DNA of 64,000 bases from Symbiodinium natans (GCA_905221605.1 CAJNDS010000540.1:33501-97500), one strand, 5' to 3'; positions 1 through 12,204 are shown, counted from the first letter of the stretch. The notes: generated by a model not told the origin, from the sequence alone. Numbers and translations: made by a program.

Positions 1-95
1 CCTAACCCAAATCCCTGATCCCCCAAACCCTAAACCCTAAACCCTAGCCCCTAACCCCTAAACCCTAAACCCTAAACCCTAAATCCTAAACCCAA
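1..95. repeat. CCCTAAA telomere-type array
   Basis: Degenerate CCCTAAA units at the window edge. Unique islands follow immediately, so this is interstitial and not evidence for a chromosome end. Confidence 0.9.
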
Positions 96-104
96 TCCGC
101 AGCC

Positions 105-200
105 CAGCCGCATCTCCAAGCAGGGAAGGGCTGGGGCTGGCGGGGACGGCGGCGACATCGGCACTGGTGAGGATGGCGCCGACCTGGGAACCACCACAAG
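105..200. other. Exon-like island, strand unresolved
   Basis: GC-rich island between CCCTAAA (left) and TTTAGGG (right). Plus reads a Gly-rich peptide (GRAGAGGDGGDIGTGEDGAD); minus reads SQVGAILTSADVAAVPASPS. No decisive splice sites. Confidence 0.25.
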
Positions 201-989
201 GTTTAGGGTTTAGGGTTTAGGGTTTAGGGGTCAGGGTTTAGGGTTTAGGGTTTAGGGTTACATGGGTTTATGGGGTTTGTAGTAGTGTAGGGGCTAGATG
301 GTTTACATGGTTTAGGGTGGGTCGGGAATTCGGTGTTTGCTCTCTACAGTTTAGGGAAATTCGAAGAAGCAGTGGTCTCTCTCAATCCCTAAACCCTAAC
401 CCTAAACCCTGAACCCTAAGCCCTAAACCCTAAACCCTGAACCCTGAACCCTAAACCCTAAACCCTAAACCCCCCCCCCCCCCCCCCCGTCTTGGGTGCC
501 ACTGAAACTTCGGGCCCCAGAGACGGGATCTTACTGCCTACCGCAGTGCCCTCAACGAAATCCTACAAAGTTTTCCTTTCTCTTTCCCGGCATAATCTTC
601 CAAATGTACTACGTACCCAAAATACCGATTTCATAGACCCCTAAACCCTAAACCCCAAACTCCCGGGCATGGAAGAGATAGGATCCCATATTTCAGTAGA
701 GAAGAGGCCTGCCGGGACTTTGGAATGATCCCTGGAATGTCCCATGCCTTACAAAACAAAAGCATGTACAGCGTTTAGGGTTTAGGGTTGCTAAGGTTTA
801 GGGCTTAGGGCTTAGGGCTTAGGGCTTAGGGTTTAGGGCTTAGGGTTTAGGGTTGCACCCTAAAGCTCAGCTAAGCCATGGCACTCTGTAGGGGTTTAGG
901 GGTTTAGGGGTTTCGGGGGTTTCGGGTTGCCTCTAGGGCTTCGGGCTCTGGCTACTCGAATTACAGTGGCTTGTGGGCTCAGCCCTGCT

Positions 990-1315
990 ATAAACCCTGA
1001 ACCCTGAACCCTGAACCCTAAACCCTAAAACCCTAAAACCCTCAACCCTGAACCCTCAACCCTCCTGAACCCTGAATCCTAAACCCTAAACCCTAAACCC
1101 TGAACCCTGAACCCTGAACCCGAAAACCCTCAACCCTGAACCCTGAACCCTGAACCCTCAACCCTCAACCCTGAACCCTAAACCCTAAACCCTAAACCCT
1201 AAACCCTAAAACCTAAACCCTAAACCCTAAACCCTAAACCCTAAACCCTAAACCCTAAACCCTAAACCCTAAACCCTAAACCCTAAACCCTAAACCCTAA
1301 ACCCTAACCCTAAAT
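990..1315. repeat. CCCTAAA/CCCTGAA array
   Basis: About 325 bp; the first part is rich in CCCTGAA variants, the last 130 bp nearly pure CCCTAAA. TTTAGGG resumes at 1385 after a short GC-rich island. Confidence 0.95.
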
Positions 1316-1820
1316 GCCCCCAAGGAGCTTGTAGGAGGGAACCTTCACAGAATCCGCGGACGGCCGTGTGGGCTCCTTCAGGAGCTTTAGGGTTTAGGGT
1401 TTAGGGTTTTAGGGCTCAGAAGGGTTTAGGGTGTAGGGCTCAGACTTCTGGGCTCGGGCTTTCAGATTTCGCGGCTTAGGGTTTCTGGGGCTCAGATTTC
1501 TGAAGCTTAGGGATTCAACTTCTGGGGGTTCAGGCCTTTTACCCTAAGCCCCAAACCCTAAACCCGAATCTACCTTTGTCTGAAATTGACCGAGTCATAG
1601 CTTCTGACTCTTCTAAAGGTTGAAGGGTTTAGCAGGGTTGACCCAAAGGGGCCAAGACAAGAACCCAAACCCTCCGGGTTGGATTTGAAGGGTTTTCAGG
1701 GAAGTTTCTGGGTTTAGGGACTTTTGGATTTTGGGGCTTAGGGGTCTTCAGGGGTTTCGAGTGCGAAGGCAGAGGGGGGTTTAGGGTTTAGGGTTAGGGT
1801 TTAGGGTGTTGGGAGGAATC

Positions 1821-1905
1821 CTCCAGGGGCAGCGACTTGAGCACGGCCTTCTCCTGCTCGAGCAGCAGCCTGCGGCAGGCTGCGCCAGAAAGAGGCAGAA
1901 GAACG
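1821..1905 (-). CDS. Candidate exon
   Basis: Acceptor AACTCAG|C, donor GAG|GATTCC (GA); 28 codons including RRLLLEQEKAVLKSLPLE. TTTAGGG repeats on both sides of the plus strand. Coiled-coil-like. Confidence 0.5.
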
Positions 1906-1912
1906 CTGAGTT

Positions 1913-2050
1913 TGGGTTTAGGGTTTAGGGTTTAGGGTTTAGGGTTTAGGGTTTAGGGTTTAGGGTTTAGGGTTTAGGGTTTAGGGTTTAGGGTTTAGGG
2001 TTTAGGGTTTAGGGTTTAGGGTTTAGGGTTTAGGGTTTAGGGTTTAGGGT
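1913..2050. repeat. TTTAGGG array
   Basis: Nearly perfect TTTAGGG units directly right of the 1821-1905 exon. Confidence 0.95.
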
Positions 2051-2428
2051 TCAAGGGGGGTATGTAACCCAAGCTTCCCGAATGCTCCCCCACTACTCCC
2101 TAAGGCTCCTGAGCTTCCAAAAAGGTTCCCTAGGTACCACCCCCCTCCCTTCAGGACCCTATCATAAATGCCGGCCCCCAGCAAACACACACCCCGAGGA
2201 AGCCTTCTCCAAACACTACAAGGCCATCATCAGCCCCTTCTCAGGGAAACCCTAAACATTTGCAGGCCCGTAAAACCCCCGGCAGTTTTCCTTACTTCTC
2301 CAATAACCGAAAGAAAAAAGGTTAAGATTCGTTATTCCTGCTAAATAAGGAAACTCAAACAGTGTAAAGTTCAGCTATTGGAGAAGTAAGCTTCTATTCC
2401 ATGTGGGCTCAACGGCTAACGCGGGTAG

Positions 2429-2505
2429 ATGCGTCCTGTCGATGAGCTCGCGGATCTGAGCCACCACGCCATCAAGTGTAACCTCTGCGGCTTCGGGCCC
2501 AAGAG
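2429..2505. CDS. Exon-like island with Cys-pair motif, strand unresolved
   Basis: Plus reading after GGGTAG|ATG ends HHAIKCNLCGFGPKR, matching the C-x-LCGF-x-P motif of the 12669-12735 exon. Minus reading contains EVTLDGVVAQIRELIDRT, also plausible. Splice sites are possible either way. Confidence 0.4.
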
Positions 2506-2735
2506 GAAACCCTACATTAGGTTTAGGGTATAGGGTATAGGGTATAGGGTTTAGGGTTTAGGGTTTAGGGTTGAGGGGTTTATGGGTTAAGGGCTTCATG
2601 AGTGATGTGGGTTGCGGTTTGATAGGGGCATCGTGAATGAAAGTAAAGTTGGCCGGGTGCTGCAGGACCCTCTGACTGTCTGCGGGTCCAGGGTGGGATC
2701 CTCACTTGCGGTCAAATGCCGGGCCTCGATGTCCC

Positions 2736-4880
2736 TAAACCCTAAACCCTAAACTCATATAAAATCATCCCATTGAAATCCGTATAAAGCCCGTGGACCG
2801 TTCAAAGCGAGCAAAACCAGCTTCGACTGTTCCAGGGGGGGGGGGGGGGGGGGGGTGGGGAGACATCAAACCACGTTTCACACTAGGGCCTAGGAATTGT
2901 TTGGTGCTCTTTAAGGGTCGCTTGGGGAAAGCTCCCTCGGTAAGGGCTTGGCTAACGGGGGTTTGCGCGTTTACGAGGCGTGGGGATTTTGTCGGAAGAG
3001 ACATGTACCCGCCTCCATGTCTTCACCCATGGCATTGGCAATGGAGGCGGCGGACGTGGGACGTGGAAGGCTAAAGCCTACAAGGAGGGGCCCCCTAGTT
3101 ATAAGTAGAGTTCCAAGACCCTAAATTGGGCTATAAGGATCCTAAATTAGATTATAAGTCCCTTAACTACAGTTAGAATAGGAAGGCCTCCTTGTAGAGC
3201 TGTGCTGTTTGTGAGCTGCAGCTCGTTGAGTGCTGACGGCAATGTGTCTTCCGTTTCGTGCGTCTGGCCACGCTGTTGCGGGGACAGCGCCCAGGACCTG
3301 AACAGTGCTTGTGTCTGCATGTGCTCGTCACACATGTCTGCAGATCCATAGAGTCAACCTCTGTCACGCTACCGGCACAAATAGCCAAGTCCCCACTGAA
3401 CCTACTGAAAAAAAACAAGAACCTAAACCCTACCAAACCCTAAACCCCAAACCCCATTTCGGAAACTAGGATTAAAGGAACGAAGATGAGACTTGAACCT
3501 CCCATGGCCCTATTGTCCGTGATGCCGGAAACCTTAAAGTCTAGGGTTCCAAGAATTTGGCCCTTCATGTGGGTTTAAGGTTAAGCGTTTGGGTTTGGGG
3601 TTTAGGGTTTAGGGTTTACAAGGCTCAGGGCACATGCAAACGGCCCATGGTTCCAGTTCCAAGCTTAGACAAACCAAAAGGTCCCGACCAGGGCAATTGG
3701 GCTTAGGTTCAGGGAGTCATGTTATAGGGCTATGGCGGCAAAGGGAGGGGGCGGGGGGTTAAGGGTTTAGGGTTTAGGGTTTAGGGTTTAAGGTTTAAGG
3801 TTTAGGGTTTCGGGGGTTTTCGGGTCTAGGGTTTCGGGTTTTGGGTGGGTTGTGGGAAGTTCAGGGTTTCGGCTTTCTGTCCAGGGCGTGAAGGCAACAG
3901 CCTGAAAGCCCCGAACCCCAAAACCCTCTCGTGGTTGAGGGATTCATTTTGGGCGCAGCGAGTCCCCCAACAGGCAGAGGCCTACTAAGGTTTCAGGTTA
4001 CTAAGGCTTAGGGTTTATAGGGTCTAGGGCTCAGGGTTTAGGTTTTAGGGTGGTTTAGGCCCACAGGCAGCCACTCCACCTGAGCGCCTTTTCCTGGGAC
4101 TTTTTTCGCGCGTCACCAGGTTTCCTCGGGCTTGGCGCGATTGGTCACCTGAGGGCGCAGAGTGTGGCGTGACGGTTGGCGCGCTGAACACAACCTTAAA
4201 GCCCAAGAGGGGGTACATGAACCTTAGTACGTTAAGATGGTGCATATACCTATATCAATACTTAGCTAACTCTCACTTTAGCCTCATTTTTCGCTAGCAA
4301 GGGATAAAAACAACCCCCAACACGCTTGGCCCAGTCACATCCTTGCGGCTGTCCCACACATTGGCGGTGCAAATGTCACGCAAGGCGTCGCGCTTGTCCC
4401 GGATTGCAACCTGGTGGGAAGTGCGGGAAGTGGGACTCCCCCGACAAGGATGCTGCCCCCGCAACCCTCCCAGGAACCCTTAGATATTCCAGAGATACAA
4501 ACCGCCCTAAGCACGCCTTGAAAAGAAACAGGTGTCAAGCTGCTTAACTTACGGCACTTCGAGAAACTCGAGCCTTCTTGAACCAGAATGCTTTGTTTTG
4601 GTATGCGGCCCAGGTTCGTAGGCCAAACGCATCCATTTGGCTTAAGGGTTTCGGGTTTAGGGTTTTCTTTGAAGAAGCCAAACCCCCCCAAACCCGAAAC
4701 CGGTTTGGGGTTTAGGGCTTAAGGGCTGAAAGGATTTAGCGTTTAGGGTTTAGGGTGTGAACCCTGTGAACCCTCAAACCCCCCAAAGCCTGCAAGGCCC
4801 CTAACTCCGATCAGACAGCCCTCAAGCCTCTGAAGCCAAACAGGAAGACCCCATAAACCCCAAAATCCCAAACCCAAGAA
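2736..4880. other. Mixed stretch without assignable gene
   Basis: Holds short CCCTAAA (2736-2755, 3422-3450) and TTTAGGG (3595-3618, 3760-3810) patches, a poly(G) at 2836-2856 and scattered unique DNA. Open frames here are short and unsupported. Confidence 0.6.
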
Positions 4881-4942
4881 CCGAAACCCTAGACCCCAAA
4901 CCCCAAATCCTACACCCTAAACCCCCAAAGTCAACCTTACAC

Positions 4943-5056
4943 CACTCTTGAACAGCTCCGCGGGGCGTAGAACTCATGGTCCGCGCCAAAGAGAGCCCGG
5001 AGGGCGTCCGAGGCTTGGCTGTAGAGGCCAGTCACCTGAGCTAGTTGCGGAGGGCT
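4943..5056 (-). CDS. Candidate exon (114 nt)
   Basis: Acceptor AAAAAAG|AGC (or CTCAG|GTG within), donor GTG|GTGTAAG; 38 codons including VTGLYSQASDALRALFGADH. CCCTAAA left, TTTAGGG right. Function unknown. Confidence 0.65.
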
Positions 5057-5856
5057 CTTTTTTCTTCGGGGAGTTTAGGGTTTGGGGTTAGGGTGTAGGG
5101 TTTAGGGGGTGGGGGGGGAGGGGGAGGGAGCGGGGGGGAGGGGGAGGGGGTCAGGGCTTTGGGTTTAGGGCCTGTAAAAGTTCAGAAAGTTTTCTGACTT
5201 CCTGACAGAACGGAGGGCTTATACATAGGTTTCTTGTAGGGTTGATGTGGGGCCTCTAAAGGGCTTGCAGGATTCTCTGACAGGGATCAGGGCTTCGGTG
5301 GTTTTAGAACAAGCCAAAGGTTTATCGGATTTATGCACGGTTTAGGGTTTAGGGCGTCGGGCTTCGGGCTTCGGGGTTTGGGTTTAGGGTGGGGCTTGTA
5401 GCCTTGCGTTGATTACAATATAGGGCTTGCATGCCACACCAAGAAGTCCCAACGGCTCAAAGGGATTGTTGATCTTTCAACTCAAAAAGCTTCCAGATAT
5501 GGTGGGTTTGAGCCAAGATGCGTTTGGCTTAGGGTGTCGAGGATAGGTTTTGGGTTTTCGGGTTTAGGGCAAAGGGTTCAGTACTGACTCAAGACCTCAG
5601 GGTGTTGCCCGAAACCTTGACACAAGAATGCCCCGAGAGATTCCTGATTTTTCTGAATACGAGCCAATAACAGAATAGCAAACAGAAAGCACCTAAACTT
5701 AACCATTTGTTAACCCTGAAGAACACCTCGAGCAAAGTGTGCCTCGCGGCACACGCCCACGTCGACGGCGCCTTTGAGAAGCGAGGCCCCTGAACCCAAA
5801 AAAACAGAAGAACAAAAAAGCACAAAGACCCAAGAACCTCAATAAACACACACCCT

Positions 5857-5857
<1 letters not shown>

Positions 5858-5908
<51 letters not shown>
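5858..5908. repeat. Poly(C) tract, 51 C
   Basis: An uninterrupted C run followed by near-pure C to 5929. It creates spurious poly-Gly frames on the minus strand. Confidence 0.95.
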
Positions 5909-5909
<1 letters not shown>

Positions 5910-6409
5910 CCCCCCCCCACCCCCCCCCCAAAAAAATGAGAAAAGAAACCTTTTGCATGATATCCCCAAATAGTGGGATGTCCCCCTAACTTCGGAAACC
6001 CCAATTTCAGGGATTCTGTAGGGTACCTAGAATTCCCTCCACCCCCCCTAGGAAGAACCAGGGGGGGGTCAATGAGGCGAGGGGACCCTGGGGAGGGCCT
6101 GCACCTACAGAGGCCCGAATTCAGCAGTCATGCAGTGCAGCAGGGTGCTAGGGTTGTAATTCGGGGGTTTTAGGGCTTTTTTGTGGTCTTAGGGTGTTGG
6201 GTTCTATTGTTCTAGGGTCTTGGGGTTGTGGGGTTTGGGGGTGGTTTAGGGCTTCGGGGGTCTGTCTTGGAGAGGGCACGTCAGCATCGCTATAGCATCC
6301 AGCTGACCGATACAACGCCGAAACTCCCAAACCCCCAGCCCCTCCCCTAAAGTGTCAAGCCCGAAGCCCGAAACCAAACCCCTACGAAACTCTGAAGAGC
6401 CCGGAGCCC

Positions 6410-6718
6410 TAAACCCTAAACCCTAAACCCTGAACCCTAAACCCTGATCCCTAAACCCTAGACCCTAAACCCTAAACCCTAAGCCCTAAACCCTAAACCC
6501 TAAACCCTAAACCCTGAACCCCGAACCCTAAACCCTTTCGGAGCCCTCTCTGAGCCGGCCTGGCGCCTCCACGTGGTCTGGGCCCACGCCGAAGCCAGCC
6601 ACTCGCAGCTGCAAATCTCCCTGCTCAAGGTCAAGCCCTAAACCCTAAACCCTAAACCCTAAACCCTAAACCCTAAACCCTAAACCCTAAACCGTAAACC
6701 GTAAACCCTAAACCCTAA
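6410..6718. repeat. Two CCCTAAA arrays around an island
   Basis: Arrays at about 6410-6530 and 6636-6718, same orientation, enclosing the 6555-6629 island. Confidence 0.9.
6555..6629 (+). CDS. Candidate exon, plus strand
   Basis: TCTGAG|CCG to AAG|GTCAAG; 25 codons with strongly GC-rich third positions, including WRLHVVWAHAEASHSQLQIS. CCCTAAA lies on both sides. The minus frame is also open but less biased. Confidence 0.45.
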
Positions 6719-6719
6719 A

Positions 6720-7330
6720 CTCAGGGCCTAGGCCGCCCCCCTACAGAGGGGGGGCGGCGCTTGAGCCCTTCGACCTCTATGGCGAAAGTCGACCCAGGTC
6801 GCTTGCCCGCCTCCTGCAGCCGAGGTCGGTAGCACCCACGATGGGCCCGGTACCGGAGCAGGTTCTCCCAGGGACCAGTACTGGTCCCCTTAATCAAGTT
6901 AATTCCCTCAACCCCAAGCCCTTCACCCTGGGCGTGGCTGGCCGTTTTGGGGGGGGTACCCCAAGGCCCCCAGGCCAGGAGGACCCGGACCCTCACCGCA
7001 GCGTGTCCAGGGACCAGGGGGGCTCAGGTCAGGCCAGGCAGGGAGGGTGCTCAAAAACCTGGTTTCCCTGGCCCCCCTGGCCCCCCCTGGCCCCCCTGGC
7101 CCCCCCCGGCCCTCCCCTGGCCCCCCCTGCTAACCCCTCCCCACCCTTGACCCCCCTGGCCCCCCTAAATTGCTCGGTCCCCCAACTCCACCGTTATGCC
7201 GGCTCTTATGCCGGCTGCCCCCTGCCTCCCTGGCTCCTAGCCTGGCCCTTTGTCTCCGACCCACACCCGAACATCATGAAACTGAATAAGTTTTTAAAAA
7301 TGAACTGTTGCCTTGAGTTTAGGCCTAAAC
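6720..7330. other. Pro-rich GC stretch, coding status unclear
   Basis: Contains several tandem CCCCCCTGG units (7068-7170), which give a Pro-rich frame of 164 codons on plus. I regard this as simple-sequence DNA. Confidence 0.5.
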
Positions 7331-7584
7331 CCTAAAAGGAACAGGTTTGGGTGGTTTTGCCGCCTCGGACGGCGTGGGGTGGGAGAAAAGTGTTAGATGG
7401 CCCTCCACAATCGGGCCAAAGCTGCTCTTCGCACCTCACGAAGCTTTTGAGCTGGTTCCGAAACCTAACCTTCACAGCACCTACGCCCTATCACAGCAAA
7501 CCCTAAACCCTAAACCCTAAACCCTAAACCCTAAACCCTAAACCCTAAACCCTCCCTCCAGATTCTGAACGCTCTGAAACCCAC

Positions 7585-7635
7585 CTAGGGTCAAGGCGCC
7601 TCAGCTCCTGACGCTGAAGGTCACAGCCCACATGG
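7585..7635 (-). CDS. Candidate exon
   Basis: Acceptor ATTTCAG|C and consensus donor AG|GTGGGT; reads HVGCDLQRQELRRLDP. CCCTAAA left, TTTAGGG right. Confidence 0.55.
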
Positions 7636-8177
7636 CTGAAATGTACTCCCAATATGGCCGTCTATTCTAGGGTTTAGGGTTTAGGGTTTAGAGTTTAGGG
7701 TTTAGGGTTTAGGGTTTAGGGTTGAGGGTTGAGGGTTGAGGGTTGAGGGTTAGGGTTCTTGAGAGAGGGTCCCCAAACCCAACGGTAGAACCTTAGGCGG
7801 GTAACCGTCATTGGAAAACAAAAAGGCCGTTGCGAAGAAAGACAAAACCCCCGAACCCGACAAACTCTGAAACCCCAACACCCTTCAACAAGTAAGCAAA
7901 TCCCTCGCCCGAAACCCTAAACCCTAAACCCTAACCCCTGAACCCCTAAACCCTGCACCCTAAACCCTGAAACCTCAACAACCCTTAAACCTTCAAACAA
8001 AAACCCTAAAACTAATAACCCTCTGTAGCCTCAAGCCCTGAAACCCCACAAACCCCAAAAACAACCTCGGGAAGCAAAAGCTTTCCCCGCAAACCCTACA
8101 TGCTAGACCCTGAACCCTAAACCCTAAACCCTAAACCCTAAACCCTAAACCCTAAACCCTAAACGGTGGCTCTGAAC

Positions 8178-8244
8178 CTGTGTCTCCAACGACCAGGCAT
8201 GCAGGGCGCTGAAGCCAGGATACACCTCCGGTCTTTGGGGCTTT
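8178..8244 (-). CDS. Candidate exon
   Basis: Acceptor TAGCCAG|AAA, donor ACAG|GTTCAG; reads KAPKTGGVSWLQRPACLVVG then DT. CCCTAAA left, TTTAGGG right. Confidence 0.45.
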
Positions 8245-8819
8245 CTGGCTATGTGGCTTAGGGTTTAAGGTTAGGGTTGGGGGGGGGGGGGGGGGGTAGG
8301 GTTTGGTTTAGGGTTTAGGGTTTAGGGTTCAGGGTTCAGGGTTCAGGGTTCAGGGTTGAGGGTTGAGGGTCGAGGGTTGAGGGTTGAGAGCTACACCCTC
8401 AACCCGGAACCCTACATCCGACCCTGAGCCTTGGGGTTTGGTCTTTCGGGCTTTGTTGGAGGCGGACCTTAGGGCAATCGAAGAATGCTACTTGCAGGTG
8501 CGGTGCGTTTCTTGGGTTTTGGGTTTGGGTTTAAGGTTTGGACTTGAGGGGTGTTGGGCCCAGGGTTTAGTGTTTGGGGTTAAAGGTTTCGAATGCTGGG
8601 GTTCTCTTCTAGCCTAAGAGAATCCCAGAGGCAGAGGGCGCGTACTTCTCGAGAGCATAATCCAGATATTAAGATGAACAAACAAGCTTTAGCTGAAGAC
8701 AAAATCATGAAAAATAAGCCCTAAACCATCCTAAACCCTAAACCCTAAACCCTAAACCCTAAACCCTAAACCCTAAACCCTGAGCCCTAAACCCTAAAGC
8801 CCCAAACCCAAGGAAAAGC

Positions 8820-8887
8820 TCGGCCTTGGCCGCGAAGTCCACGCAGCGCGTGGCGAAGACCAAGGCCTCCTCGGCGGCGCCCAGCGC
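8820..8887 (-). CDS. Candidate exon, Ala-rich helix
   Basis: Acceptor ATGAAG|GCG; reads ALGAAEEALVFATRCVDFAA then KA; GC donor at GA|GCTTTT or AAG|GCCGAG. CCCTAAA left, TTTAGGG right. Exons at 11541 to 8820 together make one long alpha-helical stretch. Confidence 0.65.
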
Positions 8888-9550
8888 CTTCATTTGCAGG
8901 GGGCGTACTTAGGGGGGGTTTAGGGGTTTAGGGATTTAGGGGTTTAATTAGGGTTTAGGGTTTAGGGTTTATAAGGTTTAGGGTTTATAAGGTTTAGGGT
9001 TTAGGGTTTAGGGTTTACGGTTCAGGGTTTAGGGTTTAGGGTTTAGGGCGAGGGAGTTAGGGTTTAGGGGCTTTGGGTGCTTGGGTTAGGGGTCAGGGGG
9101 ATTTTCGGGGGCTTGGGGGTTTGAAGGCTCTTGGGGTTCTCTACGTACATCGAAGACATGACCGATCAGGGATCTGGGAATACTCGGTGTAAGGGGCCTT
9201 GGGCTCGAATTCCCTGAGTCCTAAACAACCCCTGGGAAAGCTGAAGCCCCTGACGCCCGAAGCCCTACTAAACGCTACAGCCCCTAAACCCTAAAGCCCT
9301 ACAGCCCCTAAACCCGAAAACCCTGCAGCCCCTAAGCCCTACACCTCAAACCCTAAACCCGATAAATCCTAAACCCTATAAACCCCAAACCCTACACCTT
9401 AAACCCTAAACCCTAGCCCTAAACCCGAAACCCCAAACCCTAAACCCTAAACCCTAAACCCTAAACCCTAAACCCTAAACCCCCAAACCCCAAACCCTAA
9501 ACCCTAAACCCTAAACCCCAGCCCCTAAACCGTACAAAAACCCTACAAAC

Positions 9551-9603
9551 CCTCAAAGGCCGAAAGAAGCGAGGCGGTGGCCTCGTAGAAGCTCACAAGG
9601 TGC
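9551..9603 (-). CDS. Candidate exon, helical
   Basis: Acceptor CTTCCAG|G; reads HLVSFYEATASLLSAFE. Donor at GAGG|GTTTGT or, to join the next exon in frame, TTT|GAGGGT (GA). CCCTAAA left, TTTAGGGG array right. Confidence 0.65.
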
Positions 9604-9649
9604 CTGGAAGAGGGCACTGCTTAGGGCCTTGAGGAGCTTGCGGGGGGTT

Positions 9650-9926
9650 TCGGGTTTAGGGTTTGGGGTTTGGGGTTTGGGGTTTAGGGTTTAGGGGTGT
9701 AGGGGTTTAGGGGTTAGGGGTTTAGGGGTTTAGGGGTTTAGGGGTTTAGGGGTTTAGGGGTTTAGGGGTTTAGGGGTTTAGGGGTTTAGGGGTTTAGGGG
9801 TTTAGGGGTTTAGGGGTTTAGGGGTTTAGGGGTTTAGGGGTTTAGGGGTTTAGGGGTTTAGGGGTTTAGGGGTTTAGGGGTTTAGGGGTTTAGGGGTTTA
9901 GGGGTTTAGGGGTTTAGGGGTTTAGA
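9650..9926. repeat. TTTAGGGG variant array
   Basis: From about 9697 nearly every unit is eight bases (TTTAGGGG) rather than seven, in an almost homogeneous run. Confidence 0.95.
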
Positions 9927-10334
9927 TGGGTCGACAAGCTTGAGGGCTTTGAGGGGGCTTAGGGGTTTAGGGTTTAGGGCTTAGGGTTGGGAGGCTTGGG
10001 GGGCTTGAGCCCAATTTCTGGAGGACAAGCAAGTTTGGGCTTGAAGGGGTACCAGGGGTTATGCTAAGTTATGCAAGCACTACCCGAGGGATCTGTGGAG
10101 GGTATCCGGCAGGCCTGAGAGCCTCCAGGCAATGCGGTTCTCAGCGCGGAAATAAGAGTCCTAATAACCTTATATTGTCCCTTTAAAGGTTGAACAAGTT
10201 ATAAAGGGTGATAGTACAAGGTATATCATCCCCGAATTCCCCCTAAGAGGCCGAGTAAGAAACCAAAACCCTGAGCCCCAACCCTAAACCCAAAACCCTA
10301 AACCCGAAACCCTAAACCCTAAACCCCGCCCCAC

Positions 10335-10411
10335 CTGGCCACGCGATCCCGGAGCCAATGGCCATCAGCGAAAAGACCGGACATGTTCTTCTCCAAGCGG
10401 AGGGCGTTGTC
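10335..10411 (-). CDS. Candidate exon, helical
   Basis: Acceptor CATGTAG|GAC, donor AG|GTGGGG; starts DNALRLEKNMSGLFADGHWL. Phases join the 10545-10646 exon upstream and the 9551-9603 exon downstream (split Arg). The intron begins GTGGGGCGGGG then TTTAGGG. Confidence 0.7.
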
Positions 10412-10544
10412 CTACATGGAGCTGGGGTGTGCCATCCCATCGTGGCCCTAGCAAGGGCTTCAGGTTCAGAATTTATGTCTAAACCAAGTACCTGAAGGAA
10501 GGTTTAGGGTAGAGCCGGGAACTAGGGCTTTTGGCGGGGTTCGC

Positions 10545-10646
10545 CTTGGAGGCCAATGCGTGCTTCGTGTGTCGGCGGGCTTCGGTTGTCAAGTGAGTCT
10601 CCTGAGTGAGGTAGGCCGAGGCGTTGTTCACCTTGCGATCCCACTC
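10545..10646 (-). CDS. Candidate exon, helical
   Basis: Acceptor GTCCAG|GAG, donor AAG|GCGAAC (GC); 34 codons starting EWDRKVNNASAYLTQETHLT. Phase 0 on both sides. A long TTTAGGG array (10735-11010) lies right. Confidence 0.65.
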
Positions 10647-10734
10647 CTGGACACACCTCAACTTACGGCGAGCTCCGGGTTTTTGAGAGGCGGGGACGGG
10701 GGGGGACCATAATGCAGGAGCCTGTACCAAGGGC

Positions 10735-11010
10735 TTAGGGTTTAGGGTTAGGGTTTAGGGTTTAGGGTTTAGGGTTTAGGGTTTAGGGTTTAGGGTTTAG
10801 GGTTTAGGGTTTAGGGTTTAGGGTTTAGGGTTTAGGGTTTAGGGTTTAGGGTTTAGGGTTTAGGGTTTAGGGTTAGTGTTTAGGGTTTAGGGTTTAGGGT
10901 TTAGGGTTTAGGGTTTAGGGTTTAGGGTTTAGGGTTTAGGGTTTAGGGTTTAGGGTTTAGGGTTTAGGGTTTAGGGTTTAGGGTTTAGGGTTTAGGGTTT
11001 AGGGTTTAGG
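10735..11010. repeat. Long TTTAGGG array
   Basis: About 275 bp, nearly perfect seven-base units. Confidence 0.95.
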
Positions 11011-11490
11011 GGATTCCTGGCCCCTTATCAAGCAACATCAGGCTGCCTGAAGCCTGCACATTGTGCGCGCGAACACTTCGAGGATTCATCCTCAGGGTTA
11101 ACCAGATGGCTCCCAAAACGCCCACACAGAGATGGGGTGGTTTGGTTCAGGAGATTTGGGTTTAGGGTTTAGGGAGTTTAGGGTTTAGGATTCAGGTTTT
11201 AGGGTTTTGGGCTCCCTGCCCCCCCCCCCCTCCCAACTATCAAGCCTGTAATGGTGAACAACGCACCAAGAGCCCCCCCCCCCCCCCCATAGACACCTAG
11301 ACCCAACACCCCCTTAACAATTTCTTACAAACGCCTTTTGAGGCGTGTAGAGGCTCTAGAAAACCTTAGGGAAGCTTAGGGAGCCTCAGGGAGTAGTGGG
11401 GAGTATAAGGGAACCTTAGGTTACATTTGAACCCCCCTCCCTTAAGAACACGATAATCTACGCAAGTTTCCGAAAAAAAAACGCGCCAAC

Positions 11491-11541
11491 AGGAAGCAGG
11501 GCCGCAGCCGAAATCTCAGGCCGCGACTCCTCCACGCGAGC
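11491..11541 (-). CDS. Candidate exon
   Basis: Acceptor GCAAG|GCT, donor CCT|GTTGGC; reads ARVEESRPEISAAALLP, phase 0 on both sides and in frame with the exon at 10545-10646. TTTAGGG right. Confidence 0.55.
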
Positions 11542-11755
11542 CTTGCAGCTATTGCACGCGGTTTGGGGTTTGGTTTAGGGTTTAGGGTTTCGCGGTTTAG
11601 GGTTTAGGGTTTAGGGTTTAGGGTTTAGGGTTTAGGGCCTCATAAACACGTAGGACGTAACCGGGGAGGTCGGCATGTTTGAATCTTGGACGCCACTCCC
11701 CCACCCCCCAGCACAAAGTAACTCTTCAGGGAAAAGCGAGAACAAACCAAACCTT

Positions 11756-11933
11756 CGAAACCTAAACCGAACCCCCAAACAAAAACAAACAAGAAACACC
11801 AAACCTAAACGAAACAGAGCCCTACACCCTAAATCCTATGCTCTCGAAACCTAAACCGAACCCCAAACAAAAACAAACAAGAAACACCAAACCTAAACGA
11901 AGCAGTGCCCTGCACCCTAAATCCTATGCTCCA
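11756..11933. repeat. Direct duplication, unit 89 bp
   Basis: Two adjacent near-identical copies beginning CGAAACCTAAACCGAACC at 11756 and 11845. Confidence 0.85.
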
Positions 11934-12204
11934 AGTTCTGATTCGACCTCAAACCCCCAAACCCGAAATAGAACCCCCTTGAAGCGTTAGCCTAAAAACT
12001 CCGCCGAAAGTCCTGCGCAAAAACTCTAAAAGCCCCAGAAACCCTAACTCCCCAGAGTCCCCTAAACCACTACAGCCCGACAACCCCTAAAACAAACCTA
12101 AACGCCCCTAAAACCCCCCAAAAAAAGCCGCGAAAGCCCCCCCAAACAGCCACCGGGGGCAACCCTAAACCCTAACCCTAAACCCTATACCCTATACCCT
12201 AAAC

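Noticed and set aside
1-95. Chromosome end
   Set aside because: The array is short and degenerate, changes orientation at 200, and similar arrays occur throughout the window.
5589-6004. Gly-rich proteins on minus
   Set aside because: Created by the poly(C) tract. The same applies to frames at 18472-18878, 22652-22915, 31291-31545, 40268-40585 and 51093-51384.
6841-7335. Pro-rich 164-codon frame on plus
   Set aside because: Driven by tandem CCCCCCTGG simple sequence, with no start, splice or domain support.
10479-10730. An 83-codon intronless gene on minus
   Set aside because: The coding-like part is bounded by AG|GAG at 10646 and AAG|GCG at 10545; the rest is intron with repeat units.
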